Below, in pieces: positions 1 to 8,333 of a DNA stretch of 9,732 bases (within the stretch, counting starts at the first letter, position 1; the number at the start of each line of letters is the position of its first letter). The stretch comes from Anaerolineae bacterium (lineage in GTDB: Bacteria > Chloroflexota > Anaerolineae > Anaerolineales > E44-bin32): contig JAUVOZ010000071.1 in NCBI GenBank assembly GCA_030598885.1, positions 1-9,732 on the forward strand, given 5' to 3'. Below the pieces are notes generated by a model, which saw only the letters and a list, made by a program, of their open reading frames with translations, was not told the DNA's origin and did not search any database. A program made the translations under genes and the position numbers.

Positions 1-1
1 C

Positions 2-931
2 CTCGTTTTCATGTGTTTCGGCGGCATCATCCTCTTCATTGTCGGTATCGTCGCTCTGGCAGTCAACAGCGATCGACGTCGCAAGCTCGCTTACCTACCT
101 CCCAAGCTAGCCATCGAAGGTCATGGCATCAAGCGCGGCCTGACCGCCATCGAGGCTGCAGTGCTGTTGGAAACACCCCTCGATCGTGTGTTGACAATGA
201 TCCTTTTCTCAGCCATTAAGAAAGGAGCCACCCAGGTCGTTTCCGAAGACCCGCTCAAGATCGAGCGAATCACCCCTCAACCCGAAAATCTTCGACCATA
301 TGAAGATGATTTCCTCATAGCGATGATCGACGAAACGTCCCGTAAGCGACGAACCGCCTTGCAGAAGGTCATGGTCACCATGGTTAAATCGGTCCAAAAG
401 AAGATGAAGGGATTTAGTCTCCGCGAGACAAAGAACTATTACCAAGCCATAATTAAGAAAGCCTGGCAGCAAGTTGAGCAGGCTGCAACACCGGAGGTTC
501 GCTCCAAGCTCTACGATGAGGGTCTCGAGTGGACTATGCTCGATCGCGACTTCGACGATCGTACGCGTCGCGTTTTCCGCACCGGTCCGGTCTATGTGCC
601 TATATGGTGGGGTCGCTATCGTCCCTCTACCGTATCCACTGCACGTCCCTCAACAACTGCTCCTACAGCCAGGGCTCCAGGTACGAGTGTCTCATTGCCG
701 ACCTTACCTGGAGCTCAATTCGCCGCCACTATGGTCACCGGCGTGCAGAATACCGCTTCAAGCATGGTATCAAACGTGTTGTCATTTACCAACGGCGTAA
801 CAAAAACCACCAATCCACCTCCACCCCCCTCTCGCTCCAGAGGCGGCTGGTCGTCTGGTGGTGGTTCTAGTTGCGCTTGTGCGTGCGCCTGCGCAGGCTG
901 TGCCTGTGCCTGCGCAGGAGGCGGTAGATGA
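2..931 (+). CDS. Membrane-anchored protein with C-terminal Cys-Ala repeat tail (5' end outside window)
   Basis: The reading frame is open to the left edge, so the true start is probably upstream; the first ATG seen is at 11, and residue numbers here count from it. The visible part opens with the end of a hydrophobic membrane helix (residues 1-18) followed by DRRRK, which by the positive-inside rule puts the remaining ~285 residues in the cytoplasm. Residues ~40-90 (TAIEAAVLLETPLDRV...) resemble the cytoplasmic part of DUF2207-like membrane proteins, though I recognise this only loosely. A charged helical region (about 95-190) is followed by a Thr/Ser/Pro/Ala-rich linker (205-275), a Gly/Ser stretch, and the tail CACACACAGCACACA-GGGR with cysteines at 288, 290, 292, 294, 297, 299 and 301. 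The only other visible cysteine is residue 2. The stop overlaps the start of the radical SAM gene (ATGA). Role unknown; I infer that the tail is the substrate of the neighbouring enzymes. A metal-binding tail is the main alternative. Confidence 0.8.
   Translation, partial: LVFMCFGGIILFIVGIVALAVNSDRRRKLAYLPPKLAIEGHGIKRGLTAIEAAVLLETPLDRVLTMILFSAIKKGATQVVSEDPLKIERITPQPENLRPYEDDFLIAMIDETSRKRRTALQKVMVTMVKSVQKKMKGFSLRETKNYYQAIIKKAWQQVEQAATPEVRSKLYDEGLEWTMLDRDFDDRTRRVFRTGPVYVPIWWGRYRPSTVSTARPSTTAPTARAPGTSVSLPTLPGAQFAATMVTGVQNTASSMVSNVLSFTNGVTKTTNPPPPPSRSRGGWSSGGGSSCACACACAGCACACAGGGR
872..916 (+). repeat. Cys-Ala codon repeat (seven Cys in 15 residues)
   Basis: Fifteen codons encode (CA)4-G-(CA)3. 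Codon choice varies between units (TGC and TGT for Cys; GCT, GCG, GCC and GCA for Ala), so the repeat is not simply a recent expansion of one DNA unit. This suggests that the protein pattern is what is kept. Alternating Cys-X arrays are typical of several radical-SAM-modified peptide families, but could also bind metal. Confidence 0.85.
916..921 (+). promoter_or_regulatory. Ribosome binding site for the radical SAM gene, inside the tail codons
   Basis: AGGAGG lies 6 bases before the ATG at 928. It is made from the codons for the last Ala-Gly-Gly of the upstream protein, whose TGA overlaps the ATG. The arrangement supports translational coupling and confirms the start of the radical SAM gene. 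Confidence 0.75.
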
Positions 932-2307
932 GGTTGCGCTCTCCAAGCAATCGTAAGTCAATTGGAGACGATTTTACACCTGGTCTATATGGCTACACGC
1001 ACATCGTTCCGGGTGAACAGTCGCGGATTCACCTTCGGATCGAAAAAGATGGCCGCGGTCTGTTGTTGATCAACGCCAACCGGGCGATCCACCTCAATCC
1101 AACCGCTTCGCTAATGGCATGGCTGATACTGGAAGACCGACCGGAAGCCGAAGCGGTGTCAATTTTACGCAATCGCTATCGGGTGGCATCGAAGACTGCC
1201 AGGGCAGACTTTGCAGAAGTACGCGATCAAATTGAGCAACTCATTAAACCGGACGGCCCATGCCCGATCCACGAACTCGAGCTGGATCTGTTACCACCCT
1301 TTTCCGAGACACCGAGCGCTCCATATCGTATGGACCTGGCACTAACCTATCGCTGTAATGCCAACTGTCCTCATTGCTACAACCAGAGGCCGCGAAACTA
1401 CCCCGAGATGACCACCGACCAGTGGCGTCGGGTCATCGATCAACTATGGGAGATCGGCATACCCCACATCTGCTTTACCGGCGGCGAGTCGACCCTGCGG
1501 GAAGACCTGACCGACCTGATCTCCCACGCGGAAACAAAGGGGCAGATTACTGGTCTGCTCACCAACGGGATCCGCCTTTCTGACCACAGCTATGTTGAGA
1601 GCCTTGCATCCGCCGGACTTGACCATGTGCAAATTACCATCGAATCCCATCTCCCCGAGGAGCACGACCGCATGGTGGGGACCCCCGGCGCTTGGGAAAG
1701 GACTGTCCAAGGTATCCGCAATGTCCTCCAGCATGGCTTCTACGTCATGACCAACACCACCCTATTAGCCAGTAATACCCCCGACATCGGAGACACTATC
1801 GATTTCCTCGCCGATCTTGGCGTCCCCACTGTTGGGTTCAATGCTCTCATTTATTCCGGTAGAGGTAGAACAGTCGGCACGGGCATCCTTGAGGCCGATC
1901 TTGCTCCAGTGCTCGAGATCGTACGCGCCAGGTCGAACCAACATGGTCAGCGGTTGATCTGGTACACACCCACCCAATATTGTCACTTCGACCCGGTTCA
2001 AATGCAGCTCGGTGTTAAAGGCTGCTCGGCCGCCAGGTACAACATGTGCGTTGAACCCGACGGCGCCGTCATCCCTTGCCAGTCCTACTATGAACCTGTT
2101 GGTAACATCCTGCAGGATCCATGGGAGTCGATCTGGAACCACGACCTTTCACTTTGGCTTCGCGAACGCCGTTATGTGCCGAAGGAATGTGATGCTTGCC
2201 CAATGCTGAAGGAATGCGGTGGTGGATGTCCCCTCACCCTACAGCACCAACCACAGCAAGCACCCATAAATCACATCTCGATGCCGGAAACCATATCCGA
2301 GTCATAA
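928..2307 (+). CDS. Radical SAM/SPASM maturase with N-terminal PqqD-like domain
   Basis: Probable peptide- or protein-modifying radical SAM enzyme of 459 residues. Residues ~35-108 match the PqqD-like (RRE) pattern: a beta-rich start, HLNPTASLMAWLILE, RNRYRV and a C-terminal Asp/Glu helix; such domains bind leader or substrate peptides. The radical SAM domain has CNANCPHC (Cys143, 147, 150; CX3CX2C) for the 4Fe-4S cluster and FTGGES (183-188) for SAM binding. A C-terminal SPASM region (~352-434) has cysteines 366, 374, 384, 421, 424, 430 and 434, plus 352, with the usual VEPDG and NILQDPWESIW signatures; SPASM domains bind auxiliary Fe-S clusters. PqqE, the mycofactocin enzyme and anSME-type enzymes share this plan. 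The ATGA overlap with the Cys-Ala protein makes that protein the obvious substrate candidate (inference). Which bond is formed, for example a thioether, cannot be read from the sequence. Confidence 0.88.
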   Translation: MRLRSPSNRKSIGDDFTPGLYGYTHIVPGEQSRIHLRIEKDGRGLLLINANRAIHLNPTASLMAWLILEDRPEAEAVSILRNRYRVASKTARADFAEVRDQIEQLIKPDGPCPIHELELDLLPPFSETPSAPYRMDLALTYRCNANCPHCYNQRPRNYPEMTTDQWRRVIDQLWEIGIPHICFTGGESTLREDLTDLISHAETKGQITGLLTNGIRLSDHSYVESLASAGLDHVQITIESHLPEEHDRMVGTPGAWERTVQGIRNVLQHGFYVMTNTTLLASNTPDIGDTIDFLADLGVPTVGFNALIYSGRGRTVGTGILEADLAPVLEIVRARSNQHGQRLIWYTPTQYCHFDPVQMQLGVKGCSAARYNMCVEPDGAVIPCQSYYEPVGNILQDPWESIWNHDLSLWLRERRYVPKECDACPMLKECGGGCPLTLQHQPQQAPINHISMPETISES

Positions 2308-2313
2308 AAGGAA
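2307..2313 (+). promoter_or_regulatory. Ribosome binding site of the second radical SAM-like gene
   Basis: AAAGGAA begins in the stop codon of the upstream gene and lies about 7 bases before the ATG at 2321. This fixes the start and suggests co-transcription. Confidence 0.5.
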
Positions 2314-2320
2314 ACTTTCC

Positions 2321-3478
2321 ATGTCATCTATCCTTTCTCGTCTCTTACCACCTTATGAAAAACCGGAACCCTTGAAACCCGGCATGTATCACTGGATGGC
2401 TCCGGATGATGCTCCGATTCCCTATCGACTTCATCTTCGGGTGGAGGGTGAAGGGACCAGCATTTTGATCGTCAACGCGGCTACCGTTCTTCATCTCAAC
2501 CCGACGGCCACCGCCCACGCCCTTCAACTGATCGAGGGCGCCTCAGAAGAAAGCGCCGCTGAGGCTATCGCCAATCGATACCGTGTCAGTCGCCGGCGTG
2601 CCCTTAAGGACCAACGCGAATTACGCGAGCAGATCATTACCTTAGCCACCATCCCCGACGTCGATCCGGTGGTCTTTTTAGGAATGGATCGCACTGAGCC
2701 ATATTCCGAGCATCCATCGGCTCCCTATCGTCTCGACCTCGCTTTGACTTATCGGTGTGACCCTGACGGTACTCTCGATCCACTAGCTCGACGTCGAGTC
2801 GACCGGGAACTCAACACCACCGAGTGGAAGCAAATCATCGCCTCTGCCTGGGAAGCCGGCATACCCCATATCACCTTCACTGGGGGTGAACCGACGCTGC
2901 GTATCGATTTATCCGACCTGATCGCGTTCGCCGAGGAGACCGGGCAGGTTACCGGGTTGCTCACCGATGGCAGGCGCTTGGCCGACGAAACCTACCTGGA
3001 ATCACTCTCCAAAGTGGGTCTGGACCACATTCTGGTCGCGCTGATTGTAGAAGATGCCACAAGCATGCAGGGTTTGAAGAACGCGCTGGCATCCGACGTC
3101 TTTACCGCTGTGCACTTGACGCTCACCCCCAAGATGATTGGGATGGTGAATAAGACTCTTAAAGAACTGGTGGAGATCGGTGTTCCGGCGGTCTCGCTCT
3201 CAACCAGCGATACAACTGAAAAGATGGCTAAGGAATTATCTGAAGCCCGTGATTATGCCGCAAGCCTGGACCTTGATCTTATTTGGGACCTGCCCACACC
3301 ATACTCCTCAACCAACCCTATTGCTCTTGAACTTGACGTCCCACCGGTAGGCGCTGGACGTGCCTGGCTCTACGTCGAACCGGATGGTGATGTGTTGCCT
3401 GCTCAAGGCATTAACCAGGTACTGGGTAACTTCTTGCGCGATCCCTGGTCGGATATCTGGTCGGCGGCACAAGGTTGA
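2321..3478 (+). CDS. Degenerate radical SAM/SPASM paralog lacking its Fe-S cysteines, PqqD-like domain kept
   Basis: A 385-residue paralog of the preceding enzyme and collinear with it over most of its length: PqqD-like region at ~38-108 (VLHLNPTAT, ANRYRVSRRR), SAPYRLDLALTYRC, GIPHITFTGGEPTLR, GQVTGLLTDGRRL, YVEPDGDVLP and LGNFLRDPWSDIW. The cluster motif reads CDPDGTLD: only Cys146 remains, and the second and third positions are Gly150 and Asp153. Cys146 is the only cysteine in the protein, so all SPASM ligands are gone and the C-terminus stops before the last SPASM cysteines. Spacing to the next conserved block is unchanged, so this is substitution and not a frameshift. The GGE motif (188-190) persists. 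It cannot hold a radical SAM cluster by the normal mode. I infer a pseudoenzyme, possibly a substrate-presenting or regulatory partner of the active copy. The long intact frame and conserved blocks argue against a decaying pseudogene, though that remains possible. Confidence 0.85.
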   Translation: MSSILSRLLPPYEKPEPLKPGMYHWMAPDDAPIPYRLHLRVEGEGTSILIVNAATVLHLNPTATAHALQLIEGASEESAAEAIANRYRVSRRRALKDQRELREQIITLATIPDVDPVVFLGMDRTEPYSEHPSAPYRLDLALTYRCDPDGTLDPLARRRVDRELNTTEWKQIIASAWEAGIPHITFTGGEPTLRIDLSDLIAFAEETGQVTGLLTDGRRLADETYLESLSKVGLDHILVALIVEDATSMQGLKNALASDVFTAVHLTLTPKMIGMVNKTLKELVEIGVPAVSLSTSDTTEKMAKELSEARDYAASLDLDLIWDLPTPYSSTNPIALELDVPPVGAGRAWLYVEPDGDVLPAQGINQVLGNFLRDPWSDIWSAAQG

Positions 3479-3500
3479 GAACGATTTCCACCACTGTAGC

Positions 3501-3518
3501 CGCACCCTTTAGGGTGCG
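3501..3518 (+). terminator. Perfect 7-bp hairpin between radical SAM-like gene and methyltransferase gene
   Basis: CGCACCC-TTTA-GGGTGCG forms a 7-bp stem with a four-base loop in the 70-base gap. It is followed by only two T residues, so an intrinsic terminator is not strongly supported. It could attenuate transcription into the methyltransferase gene or act as an mRNA-processing or stability element. Confidence 0.4.
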
Positions 3519-3548
3519 TTCATCTCGTGGGCCACGCAGGTTAAATAT

Positions 3549-4337
3549 GTGGAAGGGATTGATGCGATTGACATGAAGCATCACACATATACACCGTCGG
3601 AGTGGCACCACCGTTACCAAATACAGGCCAAATGGACGGATGCTGTCCGAAGCAGGCTGTTCACTATGTCTGGGTTGCCGACCGCTGGTCGCATCCTGGA
3701 GGTTGGTTCTGGCACAGGGGTCATCACCGGGGAGATCTCGACTCGTTTCCGCGGTTCAACTTTCGGCTTGGACATTGATCCACAGGCGAATGCCTTTGCC
3801 ACTGCCGGTGACCCTCAAACCTGCTACGTGACTGGTGATGGCGAGCGACTCCCCTTTCCCGAAGCCACATTCGACACCACCCTCTGCCATTTCTTGCTGA
3901 TGTGGGTTCCAGACCCCGGCAAAATTATATCCGAGATGTCGCGGGTCACCCTGCCCGGAGGCTGGGTACTAGCCTTGGCCGAACCGGACTATGGTGGACG
4001 CATCGATTACCCTAAAGAGCTGGCAGAAATCGGAGAACTTCAAACCAAAGCCATGGCAAACCAGGGGTCCGATCCATATATTGGCCGTAAGATGAGAGAT
4101 ATATTCACCCGAGCAGGGCTCCTTGATGTTCTGGTCGGCGTATTGGGAGGGGAATGGACCGGTCCACCCTCAGGGGAGGAACTAGACTCTGAATGGCGCA
4201 CAATAGGTTCCGATTTACATGGAACGCTTTCCAGCCAGGCGCTCGCCACCCTGCGTCAGACCGACCTCGATGCATGGCACGACGGCAGCCGTATACTTTT
4301 CGTGCCCACATTCTACGCTTACGGCCGCGTTGCTTGA
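3549..4337 (+). CDS. Class I SAM-dependent methyltransferase (Methyltransf_11/UbiE-like)
   Basis: Transfers a methyl group from S-adenosylmethionine to an unknown substrate. Motif I is ILEVGSGTG (residues 49-57), the acidic end of beta-2 is in FGLDID (72-77), and ERLPFPEATFD (99-109) followed by LLMWVPDP and LPGGWVLALAEPD match motifs II/III of the Methyltransf_11 superfamily. The 262-residue length is normal for a soluble enzyme. The start is uncertain: GTG at 3549 has a weak AGG 8 bases upstream, while ATG at 3573 (residue 9) has GGAAGGG, but about 15 bases away. It lies 70 bases after the degenerate radical SAM gene on the same strand, with a hairpin between, and could belong to the same operon and modify the same substrate; this is inference. 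The convergent neighbour is fhs. A housekeeping small-molecule methyltransferase is equally possible. Confidence 0.8.
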   Translation: MEGIDAIDMKHHTYTPSEWHHRYQIQAKWTDAVRSRLFTMSGLPTAGRILEVGSGTGVITGEISTRFRGSTFGLDIDPQANAFATAGDPQTCYVTGDGERLPFPEATFDTTLCHFLLMWVPDPGKIISEMSRVTLPGGWVLALAEPDYGGRIDYPKELAEIGELQTKAMANQGSDPYIGRKMRDIFTRAGLLDVLVGVLGGEWTGPPSGEELDSEWRTIGSDLHGTLSSQALATLRQTDLDAWHDGSRILFVPTFYAYGRVA

Positions 4338-4428
4338 TCTTCCAACCAGACAACAACTCAAGATTACCCTCGAAAGGGGTCTGCTGCTCCCGTCGTGTGC
4401 CTCTATCTTTATAGATGACCAAGAACAG

Positions 4429-4451
4429 CAGCAGGGTCACAGACCCTGCTG
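4429..4451 (+). terminator. Strong hairpin downstream of the methyltransferase gene
   Basis: CAGCAGGGTC-ACA-GACCCTGCTG is a perfect 10-bp stem with a three-base loop in the convergent intergenic region. No T tract follows on the + strand, so termination may rely on the stem alone or on Rho. Being symmetrical, it could serve either strand. Confidence 0.5.
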
Positions 4452-4469
4452 GAGCGTGAAAATTATGCT

Positions 4470-4494
4470 CGACGGGGGTCTGCGACCCCCGTCG
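4470..4494 (-). terminator. Strong G+C-rich hairpin downstream of fhs
   Basis: CGACGGGGGTC-TGC-GACCCCCGTCG is a perfect 11-bp stem with a three-base loop, 18 bases beyond the fhs stop. On the - strand it is followed by AGCATAATTTT, a weak T-rich tract, so it is the best candidate terminator for fhs. It may also stop transcription from the + strand. Confidence 0.6.
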
Positions 4495-4512
4495 TCGGAA
4501 ACCTCGATCGGC

Positions 4513-6297
<1,785 letters not shown>

Positions 6298-6306
6298 TGA
6301 AACATT

Positions 6307-6313
6307 CTCCTTT
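6307..6313 (-). promoter_or_regulatory. Ribosome binding site of fhs
   Basis: On the - strand the sequence reads AAAGGAG, 9 bases before the ATG ending at 6297. It is near consensus and decides the start codon. Confidence 0.8.
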
Positions 6314-6550
6314 GGATATAGCCAACGCTACGATTTTAGAATTCCTTCATTTGTAATTATCCCTAAGTCTGCACTGGAATTAAAAATAAGACAAGAGACA
6401 TTTTTCACAATCTCTCCAGTCAACCATAATGTCTTCTTGATTATATATTGACTTAATTGGGACTGCGAGAACGAATTTAATTCTCAATAATCTCTATAGG
6501 CAAATGATTATAGACGGTCGTCAGCATGCTAATCTGGGCCCGGAGAAGGT

Positions 6551-6579
6551 TTGCAGCATATCAGGTAAATCAATATAAT
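6551..6579 (+). promoter_or_regulatory. Candidate sigma-70-type promoter for the hdr operon
   Basis: TTGCAG at 6551-6556, a 17-base spacer and a perfect TATAAT at 6574-6579. The -35 matches consensus only in TTG. Transcription would begin near 6586 and leave a leader of about 230 bases before hdrC. Confidence 0.35.
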
Positions 6580-6803
6580 ATTGTCCGTTGCATTTAGGCA
6601 GTAAACTGGATAAGATTCCTCTGACATTCGTCTGGTGGATGTGTGCTCTCTATCACTTCGCTGTCAGTGATATCTTTCACATACTTATGGAAGTAAAACT
6701 TCAAAGCAATTTGCACACGTTTTCTCTTTCCGATTGAGTTCGATTGACCCTCAACTTGCGTGCGTTTTCAGGCGTATAGCACGTGTGAGGTAATACTCAT
6801 TAT

Positions 6804-6807
6804 GAGG
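6804..6807 (+). promoter_or_regulatory. Ribosome binding site of hdrC
   Basis: GAGG, 6 bases before ATG 6814. A second copy of the same TGAGGT hexamer lies at 6786-6791, suitably upstream of the in-frame ATG at 6802 but with longer spacing (11 bases from GAGG). Confidence 0.5.
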
Positions 6808-6813
6808 TGCCGA

Positions 6814-7374
6814 ATGACAGAGACCAATTCCAACCATGACTTTCTCGAAGAGGTCATGGCCGCAACGCCCGGCGCAGAGACACTGATAACGTGCCTCCAA
6901 TGTGGTACATGTGGTGGATCCTGCCCATCAGGATCAGACATGGACAACACGCCGCGGCAGATCTTTGCCATGATTAACGCCGGCATGCGGGATGATGTGT
7001 TGCGTAGCAACACACCTTGGTACTGCGTCTCATGCTATTACTGCATGACCCGCTGCCCTAAAGAGATCCCAATCACCGATATTATGTACACCCTCAAAAA
7101 TATGGCTGTCCGGGCCAAGCTGTACGCCGACCGCGATGCGCCGGATTTCTCCAAGACCTTCATCAGCTTCGTCGAAAATTACGGTCGGAGCTTTGAAGTC
7201 GGGCTGGCCAGCCGATATCACCTCACCCATAAGCCCTTAAAGAAGTTTGATATGGTTCCATTCGCACTTAACATGCTCATGAAGAACCGCTTGTCGTTAC
7301 GCCCAGAGCGCATTAAAAACATCGACCAGCTCCAGGCTATCCTTAATAAAGCGAAGACATTGGAGGGTGTGTGA
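6814..7374 (+). CDS. hdrC: Heterodisulfide reductase subunit C-like 2[4Fe-4S] protein
   Basis: Electron-transfer subunit that passes electrons between HdrA and HdrB. Two ferredoxin motifs are seen: Cys27, 30, 33, 37 (CLQCGTCGGSCP) and Cys71, 74, 77, 81 (CVSCYYCMTRCP), each CX2CX2CX3CP. At 186 residues it is normal for HdrC. I chose ATG at 6814 because GAGG lies 6 bases upstream; the frame also opens at GTG 6760 and ATG 6802, but these have poorer ribosome binding sites and would add residues without family resemblance. It runs directly into hdrB with a one-base overlap. In a bacterium without coenzyme M the complex probably acts on another disulfide or in flavin-based electron bifurcation (family knowledge plus inference). 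Confidence 0.9.
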   Translation: MTETNSNHDFLEEVMAATPGAETLITCLQCGTCGGSCPSGSDMDNTPRQIFAMINAGMRDDVLRSNTPWYCVSCYYCMTRCPKEIPITDIMYTLKNMAVRAKLYADRDAPDFSKTFISFVENYGRSFEVGLASRYHLTHKPLKKFDMVPFALNMLMKNRLSLRPERIKNIDQLQAILNKAKTLEGV

Positions 7375-8321
7375 TGCGATACGGATACTATCCTGGATGT
7401 TCACTGAGTAGCACAGCCCGACCTTATGATATATCCACAAAGGCCATTGCGAGCCTGCTTGGTATCGAATTCGAAGAGGTTGAAGATTGGAATTGCTGCG
7501 GCGCCACTGAATATTTCTCGCTCAACAAGACAGCTGCTTACGCGCTTGTAGGCCGCAACTTAGCCCTGGCGGCAAGCCAGGACAACCTGGAACAGCTTAC
7601 TGTGCCCTGCAGCGCCTGCTACCTCAATCTCAAGAAAACCGACTATTACATGGGCAAATACCCCAAGCTGGCTGAGATCACCAATGAGGCATTGGCCGCT
7701 GGTGGGCTATCGTATAATGCCGGTTCACTGACTATTCGACATCTTATCGACGTCGTTGTAAACGATGTTGGTTATGACACTATCGCTGAGAAGGTGGTAC
7801 GCAAACTGAAAGGCTTGCGACTAGCCCCTTATTACGGCTGTTTTATTGTCCGACCTAAAATAAGCGAGGAGCCTCTGGATGATCCTGAATATCCTACACA
7901 CCTAGACCGGCTCCTGACAACCTTAGGCGCTGATGTGATCGATTTCCCGCTCAAAGCACAATGCTGCGGCGGTCACATGACCCAGATCAGCGCTGAGACA
8001 GGCTATGAATTGATCCGCCGCTTACTCCACAATGCCAGCCAGCACGAGGCTGATGCTATCGTTACCATCTGTCCAATGTGTCAGCTCAACCTGGACGCCT
8101 ATCAATCACACGTCAACCGGCACTTCAAAACAAACTATAACATGCCGGTGCTGTACTTCACCCAGATGATCGGTCTGGCACTAGGTATTGAGCCAAAAGC
8201 GCTGGGCTTCGGCCAAGAGATTGTGTCCGCAGCCAGTGTGATAAACAAGATCGGGACCGAACCCGGAGCTTCGGAACCTGCTAAGCCGCGCCGTAAGAAG
8301 GACGATTGCCCGGAAAGATAG
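7374..8321 (+). CDS. hdrB: Heterodisulfide reductase subunit B-like CCG-domain protein
   Basis: Catalytic disulfide-reducing subunit of Hdr-type complexes. It carries two cysteine-rich CCG domains: Cys9, Cys41-Cys42-Gly, Cys79 and Cys82 (CSAC) in the N-terminal half; Cys156, Cys197-Cys198-Gly-Gly and Cys233/Cys236 (CPMC) in the C-terminal half. These are the ligands of the paired noncubane 4Fe-4S clusters in structurally known HdrB. The 315-residue length fits, with a short charged C-terminal tail (PAKPRRKKDDCPER) beyond the usual end. I prefer ATG 7374 because GGAGGG lies 6 bases upstream; GTG 7371 is possible but only 3 bases from that site. The start overlaps the hdrC stop by one base (TGATG), so translation is probably coupled. 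Confidence 0.92.
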   Translation: MRYGYYPGCSLSSTARPYDISTKAIASLLGIEFEEVEDWNCCGATEYFSLNKTAAYALVGRNLALAASQDNLEQLTVPCSACYLNLKKTDYYMGKYPKLAEITNEALAAGGLSYNAGSLTIRHLIDVVVNDVGYDTIAEKVVRKLKGLRLAPYYGCFIVRPKISEEPLDDPEYPTHLDRLLTTLGADVIDFPLKAQCCGGHMTQISAETGYELIRRLLHNASQHEADAIVTICPMCQLNLDAYQSHVNRHFKTNYNMPVLYFTQMIGLALGIEPKALGFGQEIVSAASVINKIGTEPGASEPAKPRRKKDDCPER

Positions 8322-8322
8322 T

Positions 8323-8327
8323 GGAGG
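8323..8327 (+). promoter_or_regulatory. Ribosome binding site of hdrA
   Basis: GGAGG, 6 bases before the ATG at 8334, in the 12-base gap after hdrB. Confidence 0.6.
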
Positions 8328-8333
8328 GGTAGT

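Larger units (their letters stand above)
6298..6813. other. A+T-rich divergent intergenic region between fhs and hdrC
   Basis: A 516-base spacer without a convincing gene, richer in A+T than its flanks. It must hold promoters for both fhs and the hdr operon. A perfect -10 (TATAAT) on the + strand at 6574-6579 is described separately. On the - strand another TATAAT lies at 6440-6445, but I find no good -35 hexamer 16-18 bases upstream. Inverted repeats include ACTGGA/TCCAGT (6373-6378 and 6415-6420) enclosing AGAGA/TCTCT (6394-6398 and 6411-6415), and CACACGT/ACGTGTG (6714-6720 and 6781-6787). I recognise no tRNA or known riboswitch. Confidence 0.7.

Noticed and set aside
474..870. Two overlapping + strand frames of 108 and 113 residues within the first gene
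   Set aside because: Alternative frames of the Cys-Ala-tailed protein; no start signals and no conserved motifs.
872..916. CRISPR or simple-sequence DNA repeat in the Cys-Ala segment
   Set aside because: The repeat is in-frame, with varied synonymous codons and no spacers; it is a protein-level pattern.
2756..2830. Frameshift or indel explaining the missing radical SAM cysteines in the second copy
   Set aside because: The distance from the first Cys to the next conserved block (TT-E/Q-W) is the same 23 residues in both paralogs, so the cysteines were lost by substitution.
6760..6813. Upstream GTG/ATG starts for hdrC
   Set aside because: They extend the protein by 18 or 4 residues without family resemblance and have poorer ribosome binding sites than ATG 6814.
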